DNA of 64,000 nt from Hydractinia symbiolongicarpus (taxonomy: Eukaryota; Cnidaria; Hydrozoa; Anthoathecata; Hydractiniidae): the NCBI RefSeq assembly GCF_029227915.1, contig NC_079885.1, forward strand, positions 2,480,001 to 2,544,000, given 5' to 3'. The notes below the pieces were generated by a model that saw nothing but the letters and a program-made list of their open reading frames with translations, did no database searches and had not been told where the DNA came from. Shown here piece after piece: positions 13,860 through 28,800 of this stretch. A program made the translations under genes and the position numbers. The stretch's first letter is position 1; every line of letters begins with the position of its first letter.

Positions 13860-16330
13860 GTGGGGGAAAAAAAAATTAAAAAATCGTTCGGGAATTGAGT
13901 TTACACCCTGGGTACTTTCTTTGTATACATTTGACTATACGGGCCAAGCCCGGGATTTACGTGAAATCGCTGGGTTTTCGTTTGCCGGCGATTAAACCTC
14001 TTTCATTAAGCGTCTCATCAAAAATGAATACATTTTTGAAAACTACAAGTCTCATGCGTTTTAGTGGTGAAAAAATAATTTAGAAAATCGTTCGGGAAAT
14101 GAGTTTACTGCCTGGGTACTTTCTTAGTATACTTTTGGCTATACGGGCCCAGTCCGGGATTTACGGGAAATCGCGGGTTTTCGTGTGCCGGCGATTAAAC
14201 TTCTTTTATTCAGCGTCCCATCAAAAATGAATACATTTTTGAAAACTACAAGTCTCATGCGTTTTAGTGGTGAAAAAATAATATAAAAAATCGTTCGGGA
14301 AATCAGTTTACTCCCTGGGTACTTTCTTCGTATACTTTTGACTATAACAGCCGATTCCGGGGTTTACGGGAAATGGCGGATTTTCGTTTGCCCGCGATTA
14401 AACTTCTTTTAATCCGCGTCTCATCAAAAATGAAAACATTTTTAAAAACCACAAGTCTCATGGGCTTTAGTGGTGAAATAATAATTTCAAAAATCGTTCG
14501 GGAAATGAGTTTACTTCCTGGGTACTTTTTTGTATACTTTTGACTTTACAGGCCGAGTCCGGGATTTACGGGAAATCGCAGGTTTTCGTTTGCCGGCGAT
14601 TAAACTTCTTTTATTCAGCGTCTCATCAAAAATGAATACATTTAGAAAACTACAAGTTTCATGCGTTTTAGTGGTGAAAAATAATATAAAAAATCGTTCG
14701 GGAAATGAGTTTACTCCCTGGGTATTTTCTTCGTATACTTTTGACTATACGAGCCGAGTCCGAGGTTTACGGGAAATGGCGGGTTTTCGTTTGCCGGCGA
14801 TTAAACTTCTTTTAATCAGCGTCTCATCAAAAATGAAAACATTTTTAAAAACTACAAGTCTCATGGGCTTTAGTGGTGAAATAATAATTTGAAAAATCGT
14901 TCGGGAAATGAGTTTACTTCCTGGGTACTTTTTTTGTATACTTTTGACTTTACAGGCCGAGTCCGGGATTTACGGGAAATCGCAGGTTTTCGTTTGCCGG
15001 CGATTAAACTTCTTTTAATCAGCGTCTCATCAAAAATGAAAACATTTTTAAAAACTACAAGTCTCATGGGCTTTAGTGGGGAAAAAAAAATTAAAAAATC
15101 GTTCGGGAATTGAGTTTACACCCTGGGTACTTTCTTTGTATACATTCGATTATACGGGCCAAGCCCGGGATTTACGTGAAATCGCGGGTTTTCGTTTGCC
15201 GGCGATTAAACCTCTTTCATTAAGCGTCTCATCAAAAATGAATACATTTTTGAAAACTACAAGTCTCATGCGTTTTAGTGGTGAAAAAATAATTTAGAAA
15301 ATCGTTCGGGAAATGAGTTTACTGCCTGGGTACTTTCTTAGTATACTTTTGGCTATACGGGCCCAGTCCGGGATTTACGGGAAATCGCGGGTTTTCGTGT
15401 GCCGGCGATTAAACTTCTTTTATTCAGCGTCCCATCAAAAATGAATACATTTTTGAAAACTACAAGTCTCATGCGTTTTAGTGGTGAAAAAATAATATAA
15501 AAAATCGTTCGGGAAATCAGTTTACTCCCTGGGTACTTTCTTCGTATACTTTTGACTATAACAGCCGATTCCGGGGTTTACGGGAAATGGCGGATTTTCG
15601 TTTGCCCGCGATTAAACTTCTTTTAATCAGCGTCTCATCAAAAATGAAATTATTTTTAAAAACCACAAGTCTCATGGGCTTTAGTGGTGAAATAATAATT
15701 TCAAAAATCGTTCGAGAAATGAGTTTACTTCCTGGGTACTTTTTTGTATACTTTTGACTTTACAGGCCGAGTCCGGGATTTACGGGAAATCGCAGGTTTT
15801 CGTTTGCCGGCGATTAAACTTCTTTTATTCAGCGTCTCATCAAAAATGAAAACATTTTTGAAAACTACAAGTCTCATGCGTTTTAGTGGGGAAAAAAGAA
15901 TTTAAAAAAATTGTTCGGGAATTGAGTTTACACTCTGGGTACTTTCTTTGTATACATTCGACTATACGGGCCAAGCCGGGTTTTACGTGAAATCGCGGGT
16001 TTTCGTGTGCCGGCGATTAAACTTCTTTTATTCAGCGTCCCATCAAAAATGAATACATTTTTGAAAACTACAAGTCTCATGCGTTTTAGTGGTGAAAAAA
16101 TAATATAAAAAATCGTTCGGGAAATCAGTTTACTCCCTGGGTACTTTCTTCGTATACTTTTGACTATAACAGCCGATTCCGGGGTTTACGGGAAATGGCG
16201 GATTTTCGTTTGCCCGCGATTAAACTTCTTTTAATCAGCGTCTCATCAAAAATGAAAACATTTTTAAAAACCACAAGTCTCATGGGCTTTAGTGGTGAAA
16301 TAATAATTTCAAAAATCGTTCGAGAAATGA
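13860..16330 (+). repeat. Higher-order block of about 1215 bp (6 monomers)
   Basis: The combination AATTTAGAAAATCG, then CTTAGTATACTTTTGGCTA, then GGAAATCAGTTTACTCCCTG, then TTTGCCCGCGATTAAAC appears from about 14082 and again from about 15297, 1215 bp apart. Part of it (the CAGTTTACTCCC and TTTGCCCGCG units) recurs near 16121. A related copy with CAGTTTACTCCC lies near 21590. Confidence 0.65.
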
Positions 16331-19300
16331 GTTTACTTCCTGGGTACTTTTTTGTATACTTTTGACTTTACAGGCCGAGTCCGGGATTTACGGGAAATCG
16401 CAGGTTTTCGTTTGCCGGCGATTAAACTTCTTTTATTCAGCGTCTCATCAAAAATGAAAACATTTTTGAAAACTACAAGTCTCATGCGTTTTAGTGGGGA
16501 AAAAAGAATTTAAAAAAATCGTTCGGGAATTGAGTTTACACTCTGGGTACTTTCTTTGTATACATTCGACTATACGGGCCAAGCCGGGTTTTACGTGAAA
16601 TCGCGGGTTTTCGTTTGCCGGCGATTAAACCTCTTTCATTAAGCGTCTCATCAAAAATGAATACATTTTTGAAAACTACAAGTCTCCTGCGTTTTAGTGG
16701 TGAAAAAATAATTTAAAAAATCGTTCGGGAAATGAGTTTACTCCCTGGGTACTTTCTTCGTATACTTTTGACTATACCAGCCGATTCCGGGGTTTACGGG
16801 AAATGGCGGGTTTTCGTTTGCCGGCGATTAAACTTCTTTTAATCAGCGTCTCATCAAAAATGAAAACATTTTTAAAAACTACAAGTCTCATGGGCTTTAG
16901 TGGTGAAATAATAATTTCAAAAATCGTTCGGGAAGTGAGTTTACTTCCTGGGTACTTTTTGTGTACTTTTGACTTTACAGGCCGAGTCCGGGATTAACGG
17001 GAAATCGCAGGTTTTCGTTTGCCGGCGATTAAACTTCTTTTATTCAGCGTCTCATCAAAAATGAAAACATTTTTGAAAACTACAAGTCTCATGCGTTTTA
17101 GTGGGGAAAAAAAAATTAAAAAATCGTTCGGGAAATGAGTTTACTTCCTGGGTACTTTTTTGTATACTTTTGACTTTACAGGCCAAGTCCGGGATTTACG
17201 GGAAATCGCAGGTTTTCGTTTGCCGGCGATTAAACTTCTTTTCTTCAGCGTCTCATCAAAAATGAATACATTTAGAAAACTACAAGTCTCATGCGTTTTA
17301 GTGGTGAAAAATAATATAAAAAATCGTTCGGGAAATGAGTTTACTCCCTGGGTACTTTCTTCGTATACTTTTGACTATACGAGCCGAGTCCGAGGTTTAC
17401 GGGAAATGGCGGGTTTTCGTTTGCCGGCGATAAAAACTTCTTTTAATCAGCGTCTCATCAAAAATGAAAACATTTTTAAAAACTACAAGTCTCATGGGCT
17501 TTAGTGGTGAAATAATAATTTCAAAAATCGTTCGGGAAATGAGTTTACTTCCTGGGTACTTTTTTTGTACACTTTTGACTTTACAGGCCGAGTCCTGGAT
17601 TTACGGGAAATCGCAGGTTTTCGTTTGCCGGCGATTAAACTTCTTTTAATCAGCGTCTCATCAAAAATGAAAACATTTTTAAAAACTACAAGTCTCATGG
17701 GCTATAGTGGGGAAAAAAAATTAAAAAATCGTTCGGGAATTGAGTTTACACCCTGGGTACTTTCTTTGTATACATTCGACTATACGGGCCAAGCCCGGGA
17801 TTTACGTGAAATCGCGGGTTTTCGTTTGCCGGCGATTAAACCTCTTTCATTAAGCGTCTCATCAAAAATGAAAATATTTTTAAAAACTACAAGTCTCATG
17901 CGTTTTAGTGGTGAAAAAATAATTTAAAAAATTGTTCGGGAAATGAGTTTACTGCCTGGGTACTTTCTTAGTATACCTTTGACTATACGGGCCCAGTCCG
18001 GGATTTACGGGAAATCGCGGGTTTTCGTGTGCCGGCGATTAAACTTCTTTTATTCAGCGTCCCATCAAAAATGAAAATATTTATAAAAACTACAAGTCTC
18101 ATGCGTTTTAGCGGTGAAAAAAGAATATAAAAAATCGTTCGGGAAATGAGTTTACTCCCTGGGTAATTTCTTCGTATACTTTTGACTATACGAGCCGAGT
18201 CCGGGGTTTACGGGAAATGGCGGGTTTTCGTTTGCGGGCGATTAAACGTCTTTTAATCAGCGTCTCATCAAAAATGAAAACATTTTTGAAAACTACAAGT
18301 ATCATGCGTTTTAGTGGTAAAAAGATAATTTAAAAAATCGTTTTGGAAATGAGTTTACTCACAGGGTAGTTTCTTTGTATACATTCGACTATACGGGCCA
18401 AGCCCCGGATTTACGTGAAATCGCCGGTTTTCGTTTGCCGGCGATTAAACTTCTTTTATTCAGTGTCTCATCAAAAATGAAAACATTTTTAAAAACTACA
18501 AGTCTCATGCGTTTTAGTGGGAAAAAAAAAATTAAAAAATCGTTCGGGAATTGAGTTTACACCCTGGGTACTTTCTTTGTATACATTCGACTATACGGGC
18601 CAAGCCCGGGATTTACGTGAAATCGCGGGTTTTCGTTTGCCGGCGATTAAACCTCTTTCATTAAGCGTCTCATCAAAAATGAATACATTTTTGAAAACTA
18701 CAAGTCTCATGCGTTTTAGTGGTGAAAAAATAATTTAGAAAATCGTTCGGGAAATGAGTTTTCTGCCTGGGTACTTTCTTAGTATACTTTTGACTACACG
18801 GGCCCAGTCCGGGATTTACGGGAAATCGCGGGTTTTCGTGTGCCGGCGATTAAACTTCTTTTATTCAGCGTCCCATCAAAAATGAATACATTTTTGAAAA
18901 CTACAAGTCTCATGCGTTTTAGTGGTGAAAAAATAATATAAAAAATCGTTCGGGAAATGAGTTTACTTCCTGGGTACTTTTTTGTATACTTTTGACTTTA
19001 CAGGCCGAGTCCGGGATTTACGGGAAATCGCAGGTTTTCGTTTGCCGGCGATTAAACTTCTTTTATTCAGCGTCTCATCAAAAATGAAAACATTTTTCAA
19101 AACTACAAGTCTCATGCGTTTTAGTGGGGAAAAAAGAATTTAAAAAAATCGTTCGGGAATTGAGTTTACACTCTGGGTACTTTCTTTGTATACATTCGAC
19201 TATACGGGCCAAGCCGGGATTTACGTGAAATCGCGGGTTTTCGTTTGCCGGCGATTAAACCTCTTTCATTAAGCGTCTCATCAAAAATGAATACATTTTT

Positions 19301-20915
19301 GAAAACTACAAGTCTCCTGCGTTTTAGTGGTGAAAAAATAATTTAAAAAATCGTTCGGGAAATGAGTTTACTCCCTGGGTACTTTCTTCGTATACTTTTG
19401 ACTATACCAGCCGATTCCGGGGTTTACGGGAAATGGCGGGTTTTCGTTTGCCGGCGATTAAACTTCTTTTAATCAGCGTCTCATCAAAAATGAAAACATT
19501 TTTAAAAACTACAAGTCTCATTGGCTTTAGTGGTGAAATAATAATTTCAAAAATCGTTCGGGAAGTGAGTTTACTTCCTAGGTACTTTTTTGTGTACTTT
19601 TGACTTTACAGGCGGAGTCCGGGATTAACGGGAAATCGCAGGTTTTCGTTTGCCGGCGATTAAACTTCTTTTATTCAGCGTCTCATCAAAAAAGAAAACA
19701 TTTTTGAAAACTACAAGTCTCATGCGTTTTAGTGGGGAAAAAAAAATTAAAAAATCGTTCGGGAAATGAGTTTACTTCCTGGGTACTTTTTTGTATACTT
19801 TTGACTTTACAGGCCGAGTCCGGGATTTACGGGAAATCGCAGGTTTTCGTTTGCCGGCGATTAAACTTCTTTTATTCAGCGTCTCATCAAAAATGAATAC
19901 ATTTAGAAAACTACAAGTCTCATGCGTTTTAGTGGTGAAAAATAATATAAAAAATCGTTCGGGAAATGAGTTTACTCCCTGGGTACTTTCTTCGTATACT
20001 TTTGACTATACGAGCCGAGTCCGAGGTTTACGGGAAATGGCGGGTTTTCGTTTGCCGGCGATTAAACTTCTTTTAATCAGCGTCTCATCAAAAATGAAAA
20101 CATTTTTAAAAACTACAAGTCTCATGGGCTTTAGTGGTGAAATAATAATTTCAAAAATCGTTCGGGAAATGAGTTTACTTCCTGGGTCCTTTTTTTGTAC
20201 ACTTTTGACTTTACAGGCCGAGTCCTGGATTTACGGGAAATCGCAGGTTTTCGTTTGCCGGCGATTAAACTTCTTTTAATCAGCGTCTCATCAAAAATGA
20301 AAACATTTTTAAAAACTACAAGTCTCATGGGCTATAGTGGGAAAAAAAAATTAAAAAATCGTTCGGGAATTGAGTTTACAACCTGGGTACTTTCTTTGTA
20401 TACATTCGACTATACGGGCCAAGCCCGGGATTTACGTGAAATCGCGGGTTTTCGTTTGCCGGCGATTAAACCTCTTTCATTAAGCGTCTCATCAAAAATG
20501 AAAATATTTTTAAAAACTACAAGTCTCATGCGTTTTAGTGGTGAAAAAATAATTTAAAAAATTGTTCGGGAAATGAGTTTACTGCCTGGGTACTTTCTTA
20601 GTATACTTTTGACTATACGGGCACAGTCCGGGATTTACGGGAAATCGCGGGTTTTCGTGTGCCGGCGATTAAACTTCTTTTATTCAGCGTCCCATCAAAA
20701 ATGAAAATATTTTTAAAAACTACAAGTCTCATGCGTTTTAGCGGTGAAAAAAGAATATAAAAAATTGTTCGGGAAATGAGTTTACTCCCTGGGTACTTTC
20801 TTCGTATACTTTTGACTATACGAGCCGAGTCCGGGGTTTACGGGAAATGGCGGGTTTTCGTTTGCGGGCGATTAAACTTCTTTTAATCAGCGTCTCATCA
20901 AAAATGAAAACATTT
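16325..20915 (+). repeat. Block duplication, spacing 2630 bp (13 monomers), about 1.96 kb shared
   Basis: About 16325-18285 corresponds to about 18955-20915 at a constant 2630-bp offset. Diagnostic shared variants are AAGTCTCCTGCGTTTTAG (16681 and 19311), the TTTGTACACTTTTGAC unit with GAGTCCTGGATTTACG (near 17570 and 20200), GGGCTATAGTGG, and GCGGTGAAAAAAGAATATA. Similarity breaks at both ends where the monomer variants change. Scattered single-base differences show the copies have had time to diverge. Confidence 0.72.
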
Positions 20916-22119
20916 TTATAAACTACAAGTCTCATGGGCTATAGTGGGAAAAAAAAAAATTAAAAAATCGTTCGGGAATTGAGTTTACACCCTGGGTACT
21001 TTCTTTGTATACATTCGACTATACGGGCCAAGCCCGGGATTTACGTGAAATCGCGGGTTTTCGTTTGCCGGCGATTAAACCTCTTTCATTAAGCGTCTCA
21101 TCAAAAATGAAAATATTTTTAAAAACTACAAGTCTCATGCGTTTTAGTGGTGAAAAAATAATTTAAAAAATCGTTTTGGAAATGAGTTTACTCACAAGGT
21201 ACTTTCTTTGTATACATTCGACTATACGGGCCAAGCCCGGGATTTACAGGAAATCACGGGTTTTCGTTTGCCGGCGATTAAACCACTTTCATTCAGCGTC
21301 TCATCAAAAATGAAAACATTTCTGAAAACTAAAAGTCTCATGCGTTTTAGTGGTGAAAAAATAATTTAGAAAATCGTTCGGGAAATGAGTTTTCTGCCTG
21401 GGTACTTTCTTAGTATACTTTTGACTACACGGGCCCAGTCCGGGATTTACGGGAAATCGCGGGTTTTCGTGTGCCGGCGATTAAACTTCTTTTATTCAGC
21501 GTCCCATCAAAAATGAATACATTTTTGAAAACTACAAGTCTCATGCGTTTTAGTGGTGAAAAAATAATATAAAAAATCGTTCGGGAAATCAGTTTACTCC
21601 CTGGGTACTTTCTTCGTATACTTTTGACTATAACAGCCGATTCCGGGGTTTACGGGAAATGGCAGATTTTCGTTTGCCCGCGATTAAACTTCTTTTAATC
21701 AGCGTCTCATCAAAAATGAAAACATTTTTAAAAACCACAAGTCTCATGGGCTTTAGTGGTGAAATAATAATTTCAAAAATCGTTCGGGAAATGAGTTTAC
21801 TTCCTGGGTACTTTTTTGTGTACTTTTGACTTTACTGGCCGAGTCCGGGATTTACGGGAAATCGCAGGTTTTCGTTTGCCGGCGATTAAACTTCTTTTAT
21901 TCAGCGTCTCATCAAAAATGAAAACATTTTTGAAAACTACAAGTCTCATGCGTTTTAGTGGGGAAAAAAAAATTAAAAAATCGTTCGGGAAATGAGTTTA
22001 TTTCCTGGGTACTTTTTTTGTATACTTTTGACTTTACAGGCCGAGTCCGGGATTTACGGGAAATCGCAGGTTTTCGTTTGCCGGCGATTAAACTTCTTTT
22101 ATTCAGCGTCTCATCAAAA

Positions 22120-24790
22120 ATGAATACATTTAGAAAACTACAAGTCTCATGCGTTTTAGTGGTGAAAAATAATATAAAAAATCGTTCGGGAAATGAGTTT
22201 ACTCCCTGGGTACTTTCTTCGTATACTTTTGACTATACGAACCGAGTCCGAGGTTTACGGGAAATGGCGGGTGTCCGTTTGCCGGCGATTAAACTTCTTT
22301 TAATCAGCGTCTCATCAAAAATGAAAACATTTTTAAAAACTACAAGTCTCATGGGCTTTAGTGGTGAAATAATAATTTCAAAAATCGTTCGGGAAATGAG
22401 TTTACTTCCTGGGTACTTTTTTTGTACACTTTTGACTTTACAGGCCGAGTCCTGGATTTACGGGAAATCGCAGGTTTTCGTTTGCCGGCGATTAAACTTC
22501 TTTTAATCAGCGTCTCATCAAAAATGAAAACATTTTTATAAACTACAAGTCTCATGGGCTATAGTGGGAAAAAAAAAAATTAAAAAATCGTTCGGGAATT
22601 GAGTTTACACCCTGGGTACTTTCTTTGTATACATTCGACTATACGGGCCAAGCCCGGGATTTACGTGAAATCGCGGGTTTTCGTTTGCCGGCGATTAAAC
22701 CTCTTTCATTAAGCGTCTCATCAAAAATGAAAATATTTTTAAAAACTACAAGTCTCATGCGTTTTAGTGGTGAAAAAATAATTTAAAAAATCGTTCCGGA
22801 AATGAGTTTACTGCCTGGGTACTTTCTTAGTATACTTTTGACTATACGGGCCCAGTCCGGGATTTACGGGAAATCGCGGGTTTTCGTGTGCCGGCGATTA
22901 AACTTCTTTTATTCAGCGTCCCATCAAAAATGAAAATATTTTTAAAAACTACAAGTCTCATGCGTTTTAGCGGTGAAAAAATAATATAAAAAATCGTTCG
23001 GGAAATGAGTTTACTCCCTGGGTACTTTCTTCGTATACTTTTGACTATACGAGCCGAGTCCGGGGTTTACGGGAAATGGCGGGTTTTCGTTTGCGGGCGA
23101 TTAAACTTCTTTTAATCAGCGTCTCATCAAAAATGAAAACATTTTTGAAAACTACAAGTCTCATGCGTTTTAGTGGGGAAAAAAAAATTAAAAAATCGTT
23201 CGGGAAATGAGTTTACTTCCTGGGTACTTTTTTTGTATACTTTTGACTTTACAGGCCGAGTCCGGGATTTACGGGAAATCGCAGGTTTTCGTTTGCCGGC
23301 GATTAAACTTCTTTTATTCAGCGTCTCATCAAAAATGAATACATTTAGAAAACTACAAGTCTCATGCGTTTTTGTTGTGAAAAAATAATTTAAAAAATCG
23401 CTCGGGAATTGAGATTACTCCCTGGGCACTTTCTTTGTATACTTTTGGCTATACGAGCCGAGTCCGGGATTAACGGGAAATCGCGGGTTTTCGTTTGCCG
23501 GCGATTAAACTTCTTTTATTCAGGGTCTCAACAAAAATGAAAACATTTTTGAAAACTACAAGTCTGATGCGTCTTAGTGGTGAAAAAATAATTTAAAAAA
23601 TCGTTCGGGAAATGAGTTTACTCCCTGGGTACTTTCTTTGTATACTTTTGACTATACGGGCGAAGTCCGGGATTTACGGGAAACTGCGGGTTTTCGTTTT
23701 CCGGCGATTAAACTTCTTTTATTCAGCGTCTCATCAAAAATGAATACATTTAGAAAACTACAAGTCTCATGCGTTTTAGTGGTGAAAAATAATATAAAAA
23801 ATCGTTCGGGAAATGAGTTTACTCCCTGGGTACTTTCTTCGTATACTTTTGACTATACGAACCGAGTCCGAGGTTTACGGGAAATGGCGGATGTCCGTTT
23901 GCCGGCGATTAAACTTCTTTTAATCAGCGTCTCATCAAAAATGAAAACATTTTTAAAAACTACAAGTCTCATGGGCTTTAGTGGTGAAATAATAATTTCA
24001 AAAATCGTTCGGGAAATGAGTTTACTTCCTAGGTACTTTTTTTGTACACTTTTGACTTTACAGGCTGAGTCCTGGATTTACGGGAAATCGCAGGTTTTCG
24101 TTTGCCGGCGATTAAACTTCTTTTAATCAGCGTCTCATCAAAAATGAAAACATTTTTAAAAACTACAAGTCTCATGGGCTATAGTGGGAAAAAAAAAAAT
24201 TAAAAAATCGTTCGGGAATTGAGTTTACACCCTGGGTACTTTCTATGTATACATTCGACTATACGGGCCAAGCCCGGGATTTACGTGAAATCGCGGGTTT
24301 TCGTTTGCCGGCGATTAAACCTCTTTCATTAAGCGTCTCATCAAAAATGAAAATATTTTTAAAAACTACAAGTCTCATGCGTTTTAGTGGTGAAAAAATA
24401 ATTTCAAAAATCGTTCGGGAAATGAGTTTACTGCCTGGGTACTTTCTTAGTATACTTTTGACTATACGGGCCCAGTCCGGGATTTACGGGAAATCGCGGG
24501 TTTTCGTGTGCCGGCGATTAAACTTCTTTTATTCAGCGTCCCATCAAAAATGAAAATATTTTTAAAAACTACAAGTCTCATGCGTTTTAGCGGTGAAAAA
24601 ATAATATAAAAAATCGTTCGGGAAATGAGTTTACTCCCTGGGTACTTTCTTTGTATACTTTTGACTATACGAGCCGAGTCCGGGGTTTACGGGAAATGGC
24701 GGGTTTTCGTTTGCGGGCGATTAAACTTCTTTTAATCAGCGTCTCATCAAAAATGAAAACATTTTTGAAAACTACAAGTCTCATGCGTTT
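22120..24790 (+). repeat. Block duplication, spacing about 1620 bp (8 monomers)
   Basis: About 22120-23170 corresponds to about 23740-24790. Both carry the rare ACGAACCGAGTCCGAGG with a GTCCGTTTGCCGG core, followed by the GTACACTTTTGAC unit, GGGCTATAGTGG and TTTGCGGGCGATTAAAC. A few substitutions separate them, for example GGCGGGTGTCCG against GGCGGATGTCCG. Confidence 0.68.
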
Positions 24791-25830
24791 TAGTGGTAAA
24801 AAGATATTTTAAAAAATCGTTTTGGAAATGAGTTTACTCACAGCGTACTTTCTTTGTATACATTCGACTATACGGGCCAAGCCCGGGATTTACGGGAAAT
24901 CGCGGGTTTTCGTTTGCCGGCGATTAAACCACTTTCATTAAGCGTCTCATCAAAAAACTGAAAACATTTTTGAAAACTACAAGTCTCATGCGTTTTAGTG
25001 GGGAAAAAAAATTTAAAAAATCGTTCAGGAAATGAGTTTACACCCTGGGTACTTTCTTTGTATACATTCGATTATACGGGCCAAGCCCCGGATTTACGTG
25101 AAATCGCGGGTTTTCGTTTGCCGGCGATTAAACTTCTTTTATACAGTGTCTCATCAAAAATGAAAACACTTTTAGAAACTACAAGTCTCATGCGTTTTAG
25201 TGGTGAAAAAATAATTTAAAAAATCGTTCGGGAAATGACTTTACTCCCTGGGTACTTTCTTTGTATACTTTTGACTATACGAGCCGAGTCCGGGGTTTAC
25301 GGGAAATGGCGGGTTTTCGTTTGCGGGCGATTAAACTTCTTTTAATCAGCGTCTCATCAAAAATGAAAACATTTTTGAAAACTACAAGTCTCATGCGTTT
25401 TAGTGGTAAAAAGATATTTTAAAAAATCGTTTTGGAAATGAGTTTACTCACAGCGTACTTTCTTTGTATACATTCGACTATACGGGCCAAGCCCGGGATT
25501 TACGGGAAATCGCGGGTTTTCGTTTGCCGGCGATTAAACCACTTTCATTAAGCGTCTCATCAAAAAACTGAAAACATTTTTGAAAACTACAAGTCTCATG
25601 CGTTTTAGTGGGGAAAAAAAATTTAAAAAATCGTTCAGGAAATGAGTTTACACCCTGGGTACTTTCTTTGTATACTTTTGACTATACGGGCCAAGCCCGG
25701 GGTTTACGGGAAATCGCGGATTTTCTATTGCCGGCGAATAAACGTCTTTTATTCAGCGTCTCATCAAAAATGAAAACATTTTTGAAAACTACAAGTCTTA
25801 TGCGTTTTAGTGGTGAAAAAATAATTTAAA
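24690..25830 (+). repeat. Three-monomer tandem unit of about 610 bp
   Basis: The run AAAGATATTTTAAAAAATCG, CTCACAGCGTACTTTC (24841 and 25451), CATCAAAAAACTGAAAAC and CGTTCAGGAAATGAGTTTAC is repeated after 610 bp. The CAGCGTAC variant is otherwise rare here, so the two units are probably a recent local duplication. Confidence 0.72.
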
Positions 25831-25839
25831 AAATCGTTC

Positions 25840-28800
25840 GGGAAATGAGTTTACACCCTGGGTACTTTCTTTGTATACATTCGACTATACGGGCCAAGCC
25901 CGGGATTTACGTGAAATCGCGGGTTTTCGTTTGCCGGCGATTAAACCTCATTCATTAAGCGTCTCATCAAAAATGAAAACATTTTTGAAAACTACAAGTC
26001 TCATGCGTTTTAGTGGTGAAAAAATAATTTAAAAAATCGTTCTGAAAATGAGTTTACTTACAGGGTACTTTCTTTGTATACATGCGACTATACGGGCCAA
26101 TCCCGGAAGTTACGGGAGATCGCTGGTTTTCGTTTGCCGGCGATTAAACCTCTTTCATTAAGCGTCTCATCAAAAGTGAAAACATTTTTAAAAACTACAA
26201 GTCTCATGCGTTTTAGTGGTGAAAAAAAATTTAAAAAATCGTATGGGAAATGAGTTTACACCCTGGGTACTTTCTTTGTATACATTTGACTATACGGGCC
26301 AAGCCCGGAATTTACGTGAAATCGCGGGTTTTCGTTTGCCGGAGAATAAACCTCTTTCATTAGGCGTCTCATCAAAAATGAAAATATTTTTGAAAACTAC
26401 AAGTCTCATGCGTTTTAGTGGTGAAAAATAATTTAAAAAATCGTTCGGGAAATGAGTTTACACCCTGGGTACTTTCTTTGTATACTTTTGACTATACGGG
26501 CCAATCCCGGAAGTTACGGGAGATCGCGGGTTTTCGTTTGCCGGCGATTAAACCTCTTTCATTAAGCGTCTCATCAAAAATGAAAACATTTTTAAAAACT
26601 ACAAGTCTCATGCGTTTTAGTGGTGAAAAAAAAAATTAAAAAAACGTTCTGGAAATGAGATTACTTCCTGGGAACTTTCTTTGTATACTTTTGACTATAC
26701 GGGCCGAGACCGGAAGTTACGGGAAGTCGTAGGTTTTCGTTTGCCGGCTATTAAACTTCTTTTATTCAGCGTCTCATCAAAAATGAAAACATTTTTAAAA
26801 ACTACAAGTTTCATGCGTTTTAGTGGGGAAAAAAAAATTTAGAAAATCGTTCGGGAAATGAGTTTACACCCTGGGTACTTTTTTTGTATACTTTTGACTT
26901 TACAGGCCGAGTCCGGGATTTACGGGAAATTGCAGGTTTTCGTTTGCCGGCTATTAAACTTCTTTTATTCAGCGTCTCATCAAAAATGAAAACATTTTTG
27001 AAAACTACAAGTCTCATGCGTTTTAGTGGTGAAAAAGTAATTTAAAAAATCGTTCGGGAAATGAGTTTACTTCCTGGGTACTTTCTTTGTATACTTTTCA
27101 CTATACGGGCCGAGTCCGGGTTTACGGGAAATCGCAGGTTTTCGTTTGCCGGCGATTAAACTCCTTTTATTCAGCGTCTCATAAAAAATGAAAACATTTC
27201 TGAAAACTACAAGTCTCATGCGTTTTAGTGGTGAAAATATAATTTAAAAAATCGTTCGGGAAATGAGTTTACTCCCTGGGTACTTTCCTTGTATACTTTT
27301 GACTATACGGGCTGAGCTTGGGATTTACAGGAAATCGCGCGTTTTCGTTTGCCGGCGATTAAACTCCTTTTACTCAGCGTCTCATCAAAAATGAAAACAT
27401 TTTTAAAAACTACAAGTCTCATGCGTTTTAGTGGTGAAAAGATAATTTAAAAAATCGTTCTGGAAATGAGTTTACTCACAGGGTACTTTCTTTGTAAACA
27501 TTCGACTATACGAGACAAGCCCGGGATTTTGGGAAATCGTGGGTTTTCGTTTGCCGGCGATTAAACCTCTTTCATTAAGCGTCTCATCAAAAATGAAAAC
27601 ACTTTTGAAAACTGCAAGTCTCATGCGTTTTAGTGGTGAAAAAATAATTTAAAAAATCGTTCTGAAAATGAGTTTACTTACAGGGTACTTTCTTTGTATA
27701 CATTCGACTATACGGGCCAATCCCGGAAGTTACGGGAGATCGCGGGTTTTCGTTTGCCGGCGATTAAACCTCTTTCATTAAGCGTCTCATCAAAAATGAA
27801 AACATTTTTAAAAACTACAAGTCTCATGCGTTTTAGTGGTGAAAAAAAATTTAAAAAATCGTTCGGGAAATGAGTTTACACCCTGGGTACTTTCTTTGTA
27901 TACATTCGACTATACGGGCCAAGCCCGGGATTTACGTGAAATCGCGGATTTTCTATTGCCGGCGAATAAACCTCTTTCATTAAGCGTCTCATCAAAAATG
28001 AAAACATTTTTGAAAACTACAAGTCTTATGCGTTTTAGTGGTGAAAAAATAATTTAAAAAATCGTTCTGAAAATGAGTTTACTTACAGGGTACTTTCTTT
28101 GTATACATTCGACTATACGGGCCAAGCCCGGGATTTACGGGAGATCGCGGGTTTTCGTTTGCCGGCGATTAAACCTCTTTCATTAAGCGTCTCATCAAAA
28201 ATGAAAACATTTTTGAAAACTACAAGTCTCATGCGTTTTAGTGGTGAAAAAAAATTTAAAAAATCGTTCGGGAAATGAGTTTACACCCTGGGTACTTTCT
28301 TTGTATACATTCGACTATACGGGCCAAGCCCGGGATTTACGTGAAATCGCGGGTTTTCGTTTGCCGGCGATTAAACCTCATTCATTAAGCGTCTCATCAA
28401 AAATGAAAACATTTTTGAAAACTACAAGTCTCATGCGTTTTAGTGGTGAAAAAATAATTTAAAAAATCGTTCTGAAAATGAGTTTACTTACAGGGTACTT
28501 TCTTTGTATACATGCGACTATACGGGCCAATCCCGGAAGTTACGGGAGATCGCTGGTTTTCGTTTGCCGGCGATTAAACCTCTTTCATTAAGCGTCTCAT
28601 CAAAAATGAAAACATTTTTAAAAACTACAAGTCTCATGCGTTTTAGTGGTGTAAAAAAATTAAAAAATCGTATGGGAAATGAGTTTACACCCTGGGTACT
28701 TTCTTTGTATACATTTGACTATACGGGCCAAGCCCGGGATTTACGTGAAATCGCGGGTTTTCGTTTGCCGGCGAATAAACCTCTTTCATTAGGCGTCTCA